From NCBI GenBank assembly GCA_930633525.1, contig CAKNFP010000002.1, positions 1,736,001 to 1,800,000 on the forward strand: a DNA stretch of 64,000 bases, given 5' to 3'. The notes under the pieces were generated by a model. It did no database searches. It saw only the letters and a list, made by a program, of their open reading frames with translations, and was not told the DNA's origin. Each line of letters begins with the position of its first letter. Positions within the stretch are counted from its first letter, which is position 1. The translations under genes were made by a program, and so were the position numbers. Below are positions 51,237 to 59,813 of this stretch, piece by piece. Source of the DNA: Hyphomicrobiales bacterium. Its GTDB lineage: Bacteria > Pseudomonadota > Alphaproteobacteria > Rhizobiales > Beijerinckiaceae.

Positions 51237-52436
51237 ATGCTGAGGCGAACGGCGGCATCCGTGCACGACTATCGCCTGACGGCGCAATCCATTCTGCCAA
51301 GGACGCTCTTCGAATATGTTGATGGCGGCGCACTGGATGAATCGACGCTCGCCCGCAATACGGCGGATTTCGATGAGATTTACATCCGCCAGAAGGTGCT
51401 GCGCGGTGCAAAGGTGGAAACAGCCGGATCCGTGCTTGGACATGAGGCGTCATTTCCTGTGGCGCTCGCGCCGATCGGCTCGCTTGGCATGCTCTATCCG
51501 CAAGGAGAGATCCTGGCTTTTCGAGCGGCGCGCGCGGCCGGCATCGGGGCCTGCCTGTCTAGCTTTTCGGTGTGCAGCATCGAGGAGGTGATGCCGGAGG
51601 TCGGCGACGGGGATGCCTTCCAGCTCTACGTACTCAAGGACCCCGGCCGTACGGAGGAGATTCTCGCGCGCGCCACGGCGGCGGGGTTCAGGAACCTCGT
51701 CGTCACCGTCGATACCACCCATCCGGGCATGCGCGATCGGGATCTGCGGAACGGATACCGCTCGGCGGCCCGTCCACCCCTCACCATGCTGCTCGATTGC
51801 GCCCTGCACCCACGATGGTTCGCCCGGTCCTGGCGCTCATTGGGACGGGGGCTTGGCAACTTCGCGCACTGGGATGGGGTCGGCAGTGGCCTCATCGCGC
51901 AGGCGGCCTACATGTCGCGGCAGCTCAAGACCGATCTCACTTGGAACGATATCGAGGCCGTGGTGAAGCGTTGGCCGGGCAGGGTGGTTGTGAAGGGCAT
52001 CACAGATCCCGAAGATGTGGCGCGTGCCATCGGCGTCGGTGCCGATGGGGTGGTCGTCAGCAACCATGGGGGGCGGCAACTCGACGGCGTCATGTCCTCG
52101 ATCGCGGCCCTGCCCGTAATCGCGAACCGCTATTCCGGTGAGGTTGAAATCCTCTTCGACAGCGGCATCAGGCGCGGGAGCCATCTGCTCAAGGCCCTGG
52201 CGCTGGGCGCCGACGGCTGCCTCCTGGGTCGAAGTTATGCCTATGGTCTTGCCTCGGCTGGAGCGGACGGCGTCATCGCCGTGCTGGAGATGCTGAGAAA
52301 GGAGCTGACGATGAGCATGGCGCTCGCGGGTGTCGCGTCTATCGAGGACCTCAGGACAGGCCGCGTGGCATGCGTCTCCTTGCGCGAGCCTCGCTCCACC
52401 GCAAGCGTACCGGCCGAGCTCTGTGAGAGGCTGTAG
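51237..52436 (+). CDS. FMN-dependent alpha-hydroxy-acid oxidase/dehydrogenase (LldD/GOX-like)
   Basis: A 399-residue TIM-barrel flavoprotein. It has YVDGGALDESTLARNTADFD (N-terminal conserved block), LAPIGSLGMLYPQGE, KGITDPEDVARAIGVGADG, the catalytic His-Arg in VSNHGGRQLDG, and phosphate-binding DSGIRRGSHLLKALALGADG with CLLGRSYAYGL. Such enzymes oxidise L-lactate, glycolate or mandelate to 2-oxo acids. With the RraA-type aldolase upstream it may oxidise a hydroxyacid cleavage product or make the keto-acid substrate. A GGAGG site lies about 10 bp before the ATG at 51237; a GTG directly before it (51234) is possible. The frame open upstream belongs to the shadow of the RraA gene. Confidence 0.9.
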   Translation: MLRRTAASVHDYRLTAQSILPRTLFEYVDGGALDESTLARNTADFDEIYIRQKVLRGAKVETAGSVLGHEASFPVALAPIGSLGMLYPQGEILAFRAARAAGIGACLSSFSVCSIEEVMPEVGDGDAFQLYVLKDPGRTEEILARATAAGFRNLVVTVDTTHPGMRDRDLRNGYRSAARPPLTMLLDCALHPRWFARSWRSLGRGLGNFAHWDGVGSGLIAQAAYMSRQLKTDLTWNDIEAVVKRWPGRVVVKGITDPEDVARAIGVGADGVVVSNHGGRQLDGVMSSIAALPVIANRYSGEVEILFDSGIRRGSHLLKALALGADGCLLGRSYAYGLASAGADGVIAVLEMLRKELTMSMALAGVASIEDLRTGRVACVSLREPRSTASVPAELCERL

Positions 52437-52509
52437 TTGGCCCGGCCGTTGAGGCCAAGCGGATACGAATGCTCAGGTGTTGCTGAAAGCATGGTCGATC
52501 TCGCCCAGC

Positions 52510-52519
52510 GGGGGGGGGG
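52510..52519. repeat. Ten-base G homopolymer
   Basis: A run of ten G (52510-52519) lies in the 105-bp gap between the convergent FMN-oxidase and GntR genes. It is outside both coding regions. Such tracts are prone to replication slippage and to length errors in sequencing. Confidence 0.8.
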
Positions 52520-52541
52520 CTCGCTTGCGCGGGATATCAAG

Positions 52542-53423
52542 TCATATTGAACGGAGAAGCGTTTCGCGCGCGGATCGCATGTGCGTCTGGACCGCTGTGT
52601 CCAGACCGTCCATGTCATCCGCCTTCAAAGCATTGATGATCGCAAGATGTTCATGGAGAGCGACTTCGTTGCGCTCCCGCTCGTCATGCTTTGCCCATTG
52701 CAAATGATAATGGAAAATCAATGATATGACTTCGTAGAATTCCTTTATGAAACGGTTATTCGAGGCGTCATTGACAGTTCGGTGAAAGGTCTCGTCCAGA
52801 CGGGAGAACTGGCGAAAATCAGTCTCTATTCTCCCCAACAGATCAAGGTGCGCGGCTTCCAGCGTTTCCAGCTTACGGCGTCCGTGCTCGGCATGCAGTG
52901 TCTGTGTAAAACGGTGGATGGATCGCATTTCGAACATTTCGCGTATGTCGCAGAGCTCCAGTGCGAAATCTCGTGTGAAGCCTTGAAATACCCAGCTTGC
53001 GTTCGGACGACGCTGGATAAGGCCGTAGCGACTGAATCGGTTCAGGTATTCCCGAATCCCGGATGTCGAGACATTGAAAAGCCGGGAGAGTTCGAGGCTG
53101 TTGATCGCAGCTCCAGGCTGTAGATCGCCCGCGAGCAGCCATTCCTTGACACGGCGCTCTATAAGCTCGGAACTCGCTTCCGTCTCTGTTTCCGGGAAAT
53201 ACTCAGCACGGCGAGGATGTCGCAAAATCCGCTTCTCGCGCCCGCGCACGTCAACGATGCCGGCGGCGTTCAGAGAGACGAGGATCGCTCTGACAGTGGT
53301 GCGGCTTATGTCCAGTCGTCTTGCGAGCGCCGGCTCAGAACCCAGGAGCGAGCCGACGGCGTGCTCTGTGACGATCTCAAGGCAGGCATTATAGGCACGC
53401 TTATAAACCGAATTGTCTTTCAC
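52542..53423 (-). CDS. GntR-family regulator with two winged-helix domains and an FCD domain
   Basis: A 293-residue regulator, about 50-60 residues longer than the normal FCD type. A first winged helix covers about residues 7-68 (EPALARRLDISRTTVRAILV then SLNAAGIVDVRG). A second covers about 84-147 (INSLELSRLFNVSTSGIREY then LNRFSRYGLIQRR). The FCD domain follows (about 150-290; LDETFHRTVNDASNNRFI, HEHLAIINALKADD). The duplicated DNA-binding part is unusual. It is divergent from a zinc alcohol dehydrogenase gene, and TTATCGATAA-type sites between them are likely operators. Confidence 0.88.
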   Translation of the reverse strand: MKDNSVYKRAYNACLEIVTEHAVGSLLGSEPALARRLDISRTTVRAILVSLNAAGIVDVRGREKRILRHPRRAEYFPETETEASSELIERRVKEWLLAGDLQPGAAINSLELSRLFNVSTSGIREYLNRFSRYGLIQRRPNASWVFQGFTRDFALELCDIREMFEMRSIHRFTQTLHAEHGRRKLETLEAAHLDLLGRIETDFRQFSRLDETFHRTVNDASNNRFIKEFYEVISLIFHYHLQWAKHDERERNEVALHEHLAIINALKADDMDGLDTAVQTHMRSARETLLRSI

Positions 53424-53468
53424 GGCCGCGCCTCTGCTCGCCTAACGAACTGTTCATGATGCGTAAAA

Positions 53469-53529
53469 TTATCGATAAAAAACATTTTGACATCGGATCT
53501 CCGTAAGCTCAAGTGTGTTTTACCGATAA
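53469..53529. promoter_or_regulatory. Paired TTATCGATAA-type operator sites between GntR and alcohol dehydrogenase genes
   Basis: TTATCGATAA (53469-53478) is a perfect 10-bp palindrome; TTACCGATAA (53520-53529) matches it in 9 of 10 positions, 51 bp further on. The region is A/T-rich and lies between the divergent GntR (start 53423) and alcohol dehydrogenase (start 53647) genes. A TTGACA at 53487-53492 lies between the copies but has no good -10 at standard spacing, so the promoter is not assigned. Confidence 0.55.
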
Positions 53530-53646
53530 TAGACAGATGTGGCGTCTCGCTGAGACGACGTATCGTTTGAGTTGTCCCGCATGACGCCCTCAGTTGGCGT
53601 CGACGGGGTTCCAACTGCTAGCCGACTGATCGTTCAGGACCTTGCG

Positions 53647-54657
53647 ATGAAATCAATTGCATGTCGCGCGCCCCATGAAATTGCCCAGGAAGAGCGGGCC
53701 GCACCGCAGGCTCTCGCGGAGGGCTGGGTCCTCCTTGACGTGAGTTACGTGGGTATTTGCGGCACGGATTACCACATCTACGAAGGGAAGCACCCTTTTC
53801 TGGAGTATCCGCGCGTGATCGGCCACGAGATCTCGGGCGTGGTCTCCAAGGCTCATCCATCCTCCGGTTTCGTCGCCGGGGAAACGGTGGTGGTCAATCC
53901 CTATCTGTCCTGTGGGGTTTGCGGCGCCTGCCGCAAGGGGAAGCCCAACTGCTGCGAGCGTATCGAGGTTCTTGGCGTGCATCGCGATGGCGGCATGTGT
54001 GAGCAGATCGCGGTTCCCTCCACCAATCTCTACCATGCGGACGGCCTTTCTCCTCGCGATGCGGCCATGGTCGAGTTCCTGGCGATCGGCGCCCATTCGG
54101 TGCGTCGTGCCGGAGAGACGAAGGGGTCGGCACTCGTCGTCGGCGCCGGACCGATCGGCCTCGGCGTCGCGATCTTTGCGCGCATCGCCGGTTTGGACGT
54201 GACAATCGCCGATGTCGACGCGGGGCGGCTCACGCAGGCGGAGAAGGTCCTCGGGGACGTGGGTTCGGTTGTCGTGGGTGACGCCGATGCCTTGACGCGC
54301 GTGAAGGTTCTCGAGCCGGGCGGCTTCGATGTCGTCTTCGATGCGACCGGAAATGCCGGTTCGATCATGGCCGGCTTTCCTTTCGTCGCACATGGCGGGA
54401 CTTATGTTCTTGTCAGCGTCGTCAAAGACGAGATCACTTTTTCAGATCCGGAATTCCACAAGCGCGAGATGTCGCTGATCGGCAGCCGGAATGCCACCGC
54501 GCCGGATTTCGAGCATGTGATTGCGTCGATCGGAAGGGGAGCCGTGCCATTGGATGCTCTCGCGACGCACGAGACGACGCTGGACACAGTGGTTACGGAT
54601 CTGCCGCGATGGGCTCGCGAGAAGGAGGGGCTGATCAAGGCCCTGGTCAGGATCTGA
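53647..54657 (+). CDS. Zinc-dependent alcohol dehydrogenase (MDR family), sugar/polyol type
   Basis: A 336-residue medium-chain dehydrogenase. The catalytic zinc ligands are Cys in YVGICGTDYHIYEG and His-Glu in IGHEISGVV. The structural zinc loop is CGVCGACRKGKPNCCE, and the Rossmann motif is VVGAGPIGLGVAIFAR. The acidic residue after the second strand (IADVD) favours NAD. The family placement is with galactonate/threonine/sorbitol-type dehydrogenases. I chose the ATG at 53647 (MKSIACRAP); the frame extends upstream to 53572, but those residues are not family-like and run into the operator region. Probably controlled by the divergent two-winged-helix GntR. Confidence 0.9.
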   Translation: MKSIACRAPHEIAQEERAAPQALAEGWVLLDVSYVGICGTDYHIYEGKHPFLEYPRVIGHEISGVVSKAHPSSGFVAGETVVVNPYLSCGVCGACRKGKPNCCERIEVLGVHRDGGMCEQIAVPSTNLYHADGLSPRDAAMVEFLAIGAHSVRRAGETKGSALVVGAGPIGLGVAIFARIAGLDVTIADVDAGRLTQAEKVLGDVGSVVVGDADALTRVKVLEPGGFDVVFDATGNAGSIMAGFPFVAHGGTYVLVSVVKDEITFSDPEFHKREMSLIGSRNATAPDFEHVIASIGRGAVPLDALATHETTLDTVVTDLPRWAREKEGLIKALVRI

Positions 54658-54700
54658 ACACAGATGGCGGCGTCGTGTGTCGCCATCAATCGATGAGATT

Positions 54701-56608
54701 TCAGGGTCGCGTCGGTGCGGGTATGGTCGCCGGTCGTGCGAGGCGCGCTTGTGCGGTCAAGCGAACGCCGGCGTTAGCGGCGCCGTATCCGCCATATCCG
54801 TCACGTTGCACCACCTCGAAGAACAAGCCGCCATCGAGGGTCGCCGTGTAGGCCTGATAGAATGGCCCATCGCTGTCCTGATCGTAGAGAATATTGAGCG
54901 CCTTCAGCCAGCCGAGCTCGTCCGCCGCGAGATCGAACCGTGCTTCAAGGTCGTCGTAGTAATTCTCGGGAATGGGAAGCATGGCGACGCCATTGGCGAC
55001 GAGAGCCGTAACCGTTGCCTGGATATCTGCCGTGGCAAAAGCAATGTGTTGCACGCCCGAGCCGAAGAAATCCGTGATGAAACGCGCTGACAGCGTCCTG
55101 TGACTTTGCGATCCGTTGAGGATGAGACGCAAGCCGCGCCCGGCGCTGCCGTGAAGGCCGCTTTCGATTACCTGGCTCTGGACCACGCCGCCGGGATCGA
55201 TCACAGCCTGACTCGGCGCTTTCATCGTATCGAAGAGCGACGAATAAAACAGCACCCACGTCAGCATTTCCTCATAGTGCATGGTCTGCGATATGTGATC
55301 GATCGCCATCAACCCGACGTCAGCTCCGGTCTCGCCGGTCGGCGCGAAGTCCACGTCCGCCCAGCGCCCCAATGCAGAAGTACTGTCGAGGAAATAGAGC
55401 AGACTTCCGCCGAGACCCCGCACTGCGGGAATGTCAAGCTCGCCAGGCCCCGCGGCGCCGGTATGCGGCGTATCGAGCAGGGCTGTGGCCCGCCGGATGG
55501 TCGCTTGCGCGTCCGCCACCCGGAGAGCGATGGCGCATACCGAAGTACCGTGGGTGATCTGGTAGCTGTGGGCAAAGCCTTCGACGTCGCTGTTGAGCAC
55601 GATGCGGATGTCACCCTGCCGCCACAAGCCGACATCCTTGGAGCGGTGGGCGCCGGTGCGAATAAATCCGAGGGCCTTGAGCAGGCCTTCAAAGGTCGGC
55701 CGGAGCCCCTCGGCCACCGCGAACTCAATGAATTCGACCGCCTCCACCGGCGTGGGTGGCGGCATGGGGACCGCGCCGGGAACAGCGTGGCCCAGCTTTC
55801 GCGCCGTATCATCCAGCAGCCAGATCAGGGAGCGATGTCCATCCAGCGCCACTGACCGTGCCGATCCCGCGCGGAACCGGTCATTGAAAATCTCCAGCGA
55901 GAGAATCCCGTCGTAGCCCGTGGAGACGAGCGCGTGCATGAAGCCGGCAAGGTCGAGATCGCCCTGACCCGGCAGGCAGCGCCAATGGCGGCTCCACGAT
56001 AGATGATCCATCTGCAGTCTCGGCGCATCCGCCATCTGCACCATGGCGATCTTGTCACGCGGTATGGTTGTCATCGCCGTCAGGTCGAGCCCGCGCGACA
56101 GGATGTGGAAGCTGTCCAGAACGACGCCGATATTGTCGCGATTGGCCCGGCGGACGATCTCCCAGGCGTCGCGATAATCCCAGACGTGCCGGCCCCACGC
56201 CAAGGCCTCAAAGCCGATCCGCAAATTGCGTCGGGACGCCCGTTCCCCAAGTTCTGCGAAATCCTGGGCGAGCCGGTCTATGCCGCCGAGGGATTCCGGG
56301 GAGACGCTGGAGCAGACGAAAAGCAGATCCGTTCCGAGTTCCTGAAGGAGATCGAACTTGCGTTCCGCGCGATCGAAGGTGCGGGTGCGCCGTGCCTCCG
56401 GCATGCCCTCAAAATCGCGAAAGGGCTGGCAGGTCACGATGGCGAGGCCGAGGTCTGCGCATATCAGACGCACCTCAGCCGGCGAACCGGGAAAGGCGAT
56501 GAGATCATTCTCAAAGATCTCCACCGCCCGGAAACCCGCTGCCGCGATAGCCTCGAGCTTCTCTTGAAGTGTTCCAGATACACAAACCGTCGCTATCGAG
56601 GGTATCAT
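54701..56608 (-). CDS. Bifunctional 3-dehydroshikimate dehydratase / HPPD-like protein (QsuB/QuiC type)
   Basis: A 635-residue fusion. The N-terminal TIM barrel (about residues 1-270) has the sugar-phosphate isomerase fold with metal ligands fitting E134 (GFEALAWGRH), D165 and H168 (VVLDSFHIL), Q191 (MVQMAD) and E239 (SLEIFND). This set matches 3-dehydroshikimate dehydratases that make protocatechuate. The C-terminal half (about 285-620) is a vicinal-oxygen-chelate pair like 4-hydroxyphenylpyruvate dioxygenase and keeps candidate iron ligands H438 (AIDHIS), H521 (GVQHIAF) and E598 (FFEVVQRDG). It is coupled by ATGA to the shikimate dehydrogenase gene and is the last gene of the operon. Confidence 0.9.
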   Translation of the reverse strand: MIPSIATVCVSGTLQEKLEAIAAAGFRAVEIFENDLIAFPGSPAEVRLICADLGLAIVTCQPFRDFEGMPEARRTRTFDRAERKFDLLQELGTDLLFVCSSVSPESLGGIDRLAQDFAELGERASRRNLRIGFEALAWGRHVWDYRDAWEIVRRANRDNIGVVLDSFHILSRGLDLTAMTTIPRDKIAMVQMADAPRLQMDHLSWSRHWRCLPGQGDLDLAGFMHALVSTGYDGILSLEIFNDRFRAGSARSVALDGHRSLIWLLDDTARKLGHAVPGAVPMPPPTPVEAVEFIEFAVAEGLRPTFEGLLKALGFIRTGAHRSKDVGLWRQGDIRIVLNSDVEGFAHSYQITHGTSVCAIALRVADAQATIRRATALLDTPHTGAAGPGELDIPAVRGLGGSLLYFLDSTSALGRWADVDFAPTGETGADVGLMAIDHISQTMHYEEMLTWVLFYSSLFDTMKAPSQAVIDPGGVVQSQVIESGLHGSAGRGLRLILNGSQSHRTLSARFITDFFGSGVQHIAFATADIQATVTALVANGVAMLPIPENYYDDLEARFDLAADELGWLKALNILYDQDSDGPFYQAYTATLDGGLFFEVVQRDGYGGYGAANAGVRLTAQARLARPATIPAPTRP

Positions 56609-57471
56609 GATGGAACCTCCTCCCGTGCAAGGCTGGCAATCGCACGCAGGTCGTCTGACGTGGTCGTCGGAAATCCGAAGAACTCGAGATAGGCGGGGAT
56701 CTGTTCGAATAGCATGTCGATCCCGACCTGATAGGCGCAGCCGCGTGCGCGAACAGCCTCGAGAAATGGCGTGATGTCCTGCTTCATGACAACCTCGCCG
56801 ACGAAGGCCGATGTCGCGATGCGTGCGACATCGACCGGCAGAGGGTCGTCTGGTCTCATGCCGAGCGGCGTTGCATTGACGACGATGTCGAAGCCGTCCG
56901 GATCATTGCCGCCGATCGATATGGCCAGTGAGGGATAGTGGCGGCGCAGTCGCTCGCCCAAGGCTAGAGCCGCGGGCTGCTGCGTGTCGGACAGGGCGAC
57001 TTCGGTCACTCCGGCCTTCGCGAGCGAGGCGGCTATCGCCGACCCGACACCTCCTGCGCCAACGATCAGAGCGCGCGCGCCAACGATCGGGCGGCCCTTT
57101 CTCAGCATGCCGCGAACGAAGCCTTCGCCGTCGAACATCTCTGCGACGAGCCGTCCGTCGCTTTCGACCCGCACGGCATTGCAGGCCCCGGCAATCGCGG
57201 CTGTGGTCATGATCTCGTCGACAACACCGATCGCCGTGACCTTGTGAGGCATGGTGATCAATGCGCCGTGGGCATTGGAGAGCCGGGCGAACAACTTGAG
57301 GAAAGCAGGGAAATCCGGCGCTTTTACCCCCATGGGCACGACCACGGCATCGATGCCCTGCCGCATGAAATAGGGGTTGTAGATCATCGGCGCCTTGAAG
57401 CTTTCGGTTGGGTGGCCGAGATGCGCAATGAGCCTGGTTGTGCCACTGATCATGGCGGATTGTCTTTCCAT
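56605..57471 (-). CDS. aroE: Shikimate/quinate dehydrogenase family protein
   Basis: A 288-residue AroE-fold protein. The substrate domain has LIAHLGHPTESFKAP, catalytic Lys in ITMPHK (K77) and catalytic Asp in EMFDGEGF (D114). The Rossmann domain has GAGGVGSAIAASLAKAG, followed by NATPLGM and a late YQVGIDMLFEQ. In the N-terminal loop the usual S-x-S that holds the substrate carboxylate reads S-F-K-A, with the second Ser missing, so the substrate may differ from shikimate. In this operon it probably oxidises quinate or shikimate to the 3-dehydro form for catabolism rather than making aromatic amino acids. It starts directly after the stop of the Gfo/Idh/MocA gene. Confidence 0.85.
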   Translation of the reverse strand: MERQSAMISGTTRLIAHLGHPTESFKAPMIYNPYFMRQGIDAVVVPMGVKAPDFPAFLKLFARLSNAHGALITMPHKVTAIGVVDEIMTTAAIAGACNAVRVESDGRLVAEMFDGEGFVRGMLRKGRPIVGARALIVGAGGVGSAIAASLAKAGVTEVALSDTQQPAALALGERLRRHYPSLAISIGGNDPDGFDIVVNATPLGMRPDDPLPVDVARIATSAFVGEVVMKQDITPFLEAVRARGCAYQVGIDMLFEQIPAYLEFFGFPTTTSDDLRAIASLAREEVPS

Positions 57472-58509
57472 TCAGGCGGCGATTTCGACCGCCATGCCGT
57501 TGCGGGCTGCTTGTTTGACCGCCTCGATGACTCTCAGCGTGTTCAAGCCCTCACGCCCTGAAACGATCGGCGTGGCATGGCCACGGATAACGTCGCAGAA
57601 GTGGCGGATTTGCAGCTTGAGCGGATCGTCAGGCGGGAAGGGAATGCGCTCTCGCTGCAAGGGCTCCCACCAGCTCCGCTTGCCGCGATTGGACCAGAGT
57701 TCCAGTTGCGGGATGGTCAAAGACCCGTGCGTCCCGCCGATGTGGTAACAGCTTGCCTCTTGCCGGGGATAGGCGGGGTTCTCACCGGTTGTCAGTTCCC
57801 AGCTCCAGGGAGCGACGACTGAATCGGAAGCACTGATCGTGGCAAGTATTCCATTATCGAAGCGCAGAATAATCACCGCGGTTTCTTCGACCGCATAGCC
57901 GCGGACCGCATTCGATTCCAGCGCCTGGACGGAGGTAATCTCGCCGCATAAGTAGCGAAACAGGTCGACATCATGGATCAGATTGAGAAAGACAGGTCCA
58001 CCCCCCGGCTCGCGACGCCAGGCCGTGTTGAAATAATCATCGGGCTTCATCAGCCAGAACTGACCCGCGATAGCCAACACCTGTCCGATCTCGCCGGAGT
58101 CGATGATGTCCTTTGCTTTGCGGATCATCGGATTGTAACGCCGGTGATGGCCCACGAGCAGAGGCACGCCCGCGTTTTCCGCCGCCTCCACGAGTCGGGT
58201 GGCAGCGGCGACATCATCGGCAATCGGCTTTTCGACAAGCGCGGGAATGCCGGCCGCCACCAGCTCCAGTCCGTTGGCAACGTGAAGCTGGTTCGGGGTT
58301 GCGATGATGACGCCGTCGGGCCTGTCCGCCTGCAGGCACGCCCCAAGGTTTGCGTACCAGGCAGCCCCTAGCGCGCCTGCCACCATCTCGCCTGCCGGGG
58401 CGGGATCGATGATGGCCGACAGAATGGCTCCCGGGTCAGCGGCGACATGCTGCGCGTGGCGGCTGCCGATCAGACCGGCGCCCATGATTGCAAGTTTGAC
58501 TGGCTCCAT
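57472..58509 (-). CDS. Gfo/Idh/MocA-family oxidoreductase
   Basis: A 345-residue NAD(P)-dependent dehydrogenase. The N-terminal Rossmann domain carries MGAGLIGSRHAQHV and IIATPNQLHV. The catalytic EKP motif is LVEKPIADD, and the C-terminal alpha/beta domain has HDVDLFRYLCGEI with the conserved Asp/His region. The family oxidises sugars, inositols and related polyols. In a quinate/shikimate operon it could oxidise a cyclitol-like hydroxyl, making quinate or a relative the natural guess. The ATG at 58509 follows AAGGAG at 7 bp; the longer frame upstream is rejected. Confidence 0.88.
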   Translation of the reverse strand: MEPVKLAIMGAGLIGSRHAQHVAADPGAILSAIIDPAPAGEMVAGALGAAWYANLGACLQADRPDGVIIATPNQLHVANGLELVAAGIPALVEKPIADDVAAATRLVEAAENAGVPLLVGHHRRYNPMIRKAKDIIDSGEIGQVLAIAGQFWLMKPDDYFNTAWRREPGGGPVFLNLIHDVDLFRYLCGEITSVQALESNAVRGYAVEETAVIILRFDNGILATISASDSVVAPWSWELTTGENPAYPRQEASCYHIGGTHGSLTIPQLELWSNRGKRSWWEPLQRERIPFPPDDPLKLQIRHFCDVIRGHATPIVSGREGLNTLRVIEAVKQAARNGMAVEIAA

Positions 58510-58537
58510 GGTGCGCTCCTTGCGCCGCAGCGGCCCA

Positions 58538-58987
58538 TCAGGCCGGTGCCGTCTCGGCGATGCGCGCGATGCGTCGCAGGGCGAGCTCATAGCCCTGCGT
58601 GCCGAAGCCGGCGATCACGCCGTCAGCGCGTAACGATACGAAGGAATGATGGCGGAAAGACTCGCGCTTATGAACGTTCGAGATGTGACACTCGATGACC
58701 GTTCCCTCAAAGGCATTCAGGGCATCGAGGATCGCCACCGACGTATGTGTGAACGCGCCCGGATTAATGACAATGCCGATCGCCTCTTCGCGCGCTTCAT
58801 GGATCCAGTCGATGATCTCGTATTCGCGATTGGATTGATGAAAACTGAGCCGCAGGTTCAGGCCCTCGCTCAAGCTGCGGCATGCGGCCTCAACATCGGC
58901 CAGCGTCTCATGACCATAGATATGGGGTTGCCGTTTTCCGAGTAAATTAAGGTTGGGGCCGTTGATCACGTAGACGAGGCGGCTCAT
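58538..58987 (-). CDS. aroQ: Type II 3-dehydroquinate dehydratase
   Basis: A 149-residue dodecameric-type enzyme that converts 3-dehydroquinate to 3-dehydroshikimate. Conserved elements are [14 protein letters not shown] (catalytic Arg and Tyr), [33 protein letters not shown] (catalytic Asn), [17 protein letters not shown] (catalytic His) and [14 protein letters not shown]. Length is normal. Its position between the ABC transporter and dehydrogenase genes indicates a catabolic (QuiB-like) role. A second aroQ lies at 62981-63424. Confidence 0.95.
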   Translation of the reverse strand: MSRLVYVINGPNLNLLGKRQPHIYGHETLADVEAACRSLSEGLNLRLSFHQSNREYEIIDWIHEAREEAIGIVINPGAFTHTSVAILDALNAFEGTVIECHISNVHKRESFRHHSFVSLRADGVIAGFGTQGYELALRRIARIAETAPA

Positions 58988-59014
58988 GACAGGCTCCGAT
59001 CGATCTATTGATTG

Positions 59015-59788
59015 TCAATGCATGTTGAGGATTTCACCGAGGAACTTCCGCGTGCGCGCATGCCGCGGCGCGGTGAAGAATTCAGCGGGGGGAGCTTCTT
59101 CGACGATCGCTCCCTCCGACATGAAGATGACGCGATCGGCGACCTGTCGGGCGAAGCCCATCTCGTGTGTGACGCAGATCATCGTCATGCCTTCCTCGGC
59201 AAGGCCGATCATCGTGTCGAGGACTTCCTTGACCATCTCCGGATCGAGCGCCGATGTGGGCTCGTCGAACAGCATCACCTTCGGCTTCATGCAAAGGGCA
59301 CGCGCAATCGCGACGCGCTGCTGCTGCCCGCCGGAGAGTTGCGCTGGGTATTTCTCTGCCTGCTCCAGAATTTTGACGCGTCCTAGAAGCTGGCGCGCGT
59401 TCGCTTCGGCCCGCTCCCTCCCGATGCCAAGAGATCGCATCGGCGCGAGCATGCAGTTCTGTATGACGGTTAGGTGCGGGAACAGATTGAAGTGCTGAAA
59501 TACCATGCCGACTTCACGCCGGACCGCATCAATCGTCTTTGCCACATCCGTTAGAACGATACCACCGACGCGGATCTCGCCCTTCTGGTAGACTTCAAGA
59601 CGATTGATGCAGCGGATCAATGTGGATTTCCCCGACCCTGACGGTCCACACAGGACGATTCTCTCGCCCTGGTCGACCGACAGGTTGATGTCACGCAACG
59701 CCTGAAAGGAGCCGTACCACTTTTCGACCGCGATCATGCTGATCATGGTCTCATGCCGCTGTGCTGGGGTGATTGGCGCGGAACTCAT
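59015..59788 (-). CDS. Polar amino-acid-type ABC transporter ATP-binding protein (GlnQ-like)
   Basis: A roughly 257-residue ATPase: Walker [13 protein letters not shown]-loop [14 protein letters not shown], signature [15 protein letters not shown], Walker [17 protein letters not shown] and switch [15 protein letters not shown]. This is typical of the PAAT family. The start is uncertain: in-frame ATGs at 59842, 59800, 59788 and 59746 exist and none has a strong ribosome site; the family-like sequence begins at [13 protein letters not shown] used 59788. It is encoded just after the binding protein, and with the two permeases it forms a complete importer for the catabolic operon. Confidence 0.88.
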   Translation of the reverse strand: MSSAPITPAQRHETMISMIAVEKWYGSFQALRDINLSVDQGERIVLCGPSGSGKSTLIRCINRLEVYQKGEIRVGGIVLTDVAKTIDAVRREVGMVFQHFNLFPHLTVIQNCMLAPMRSLGIGRERAEANARQLLGRVKILEQAEKYPAQLSGGQQQRVAIARALCMKPKVMLFDEPTSALDPEMVKEVLDTMIGLAEEGMTMICVTHEMGFARQVADRVIFMSEGAIVEEAPPAEFFTAPRHARTRKFLGEILNMH

Positions 59789-59813
59789 CAAGGCTGCCAT
59801 GGGAGAGTATGCC

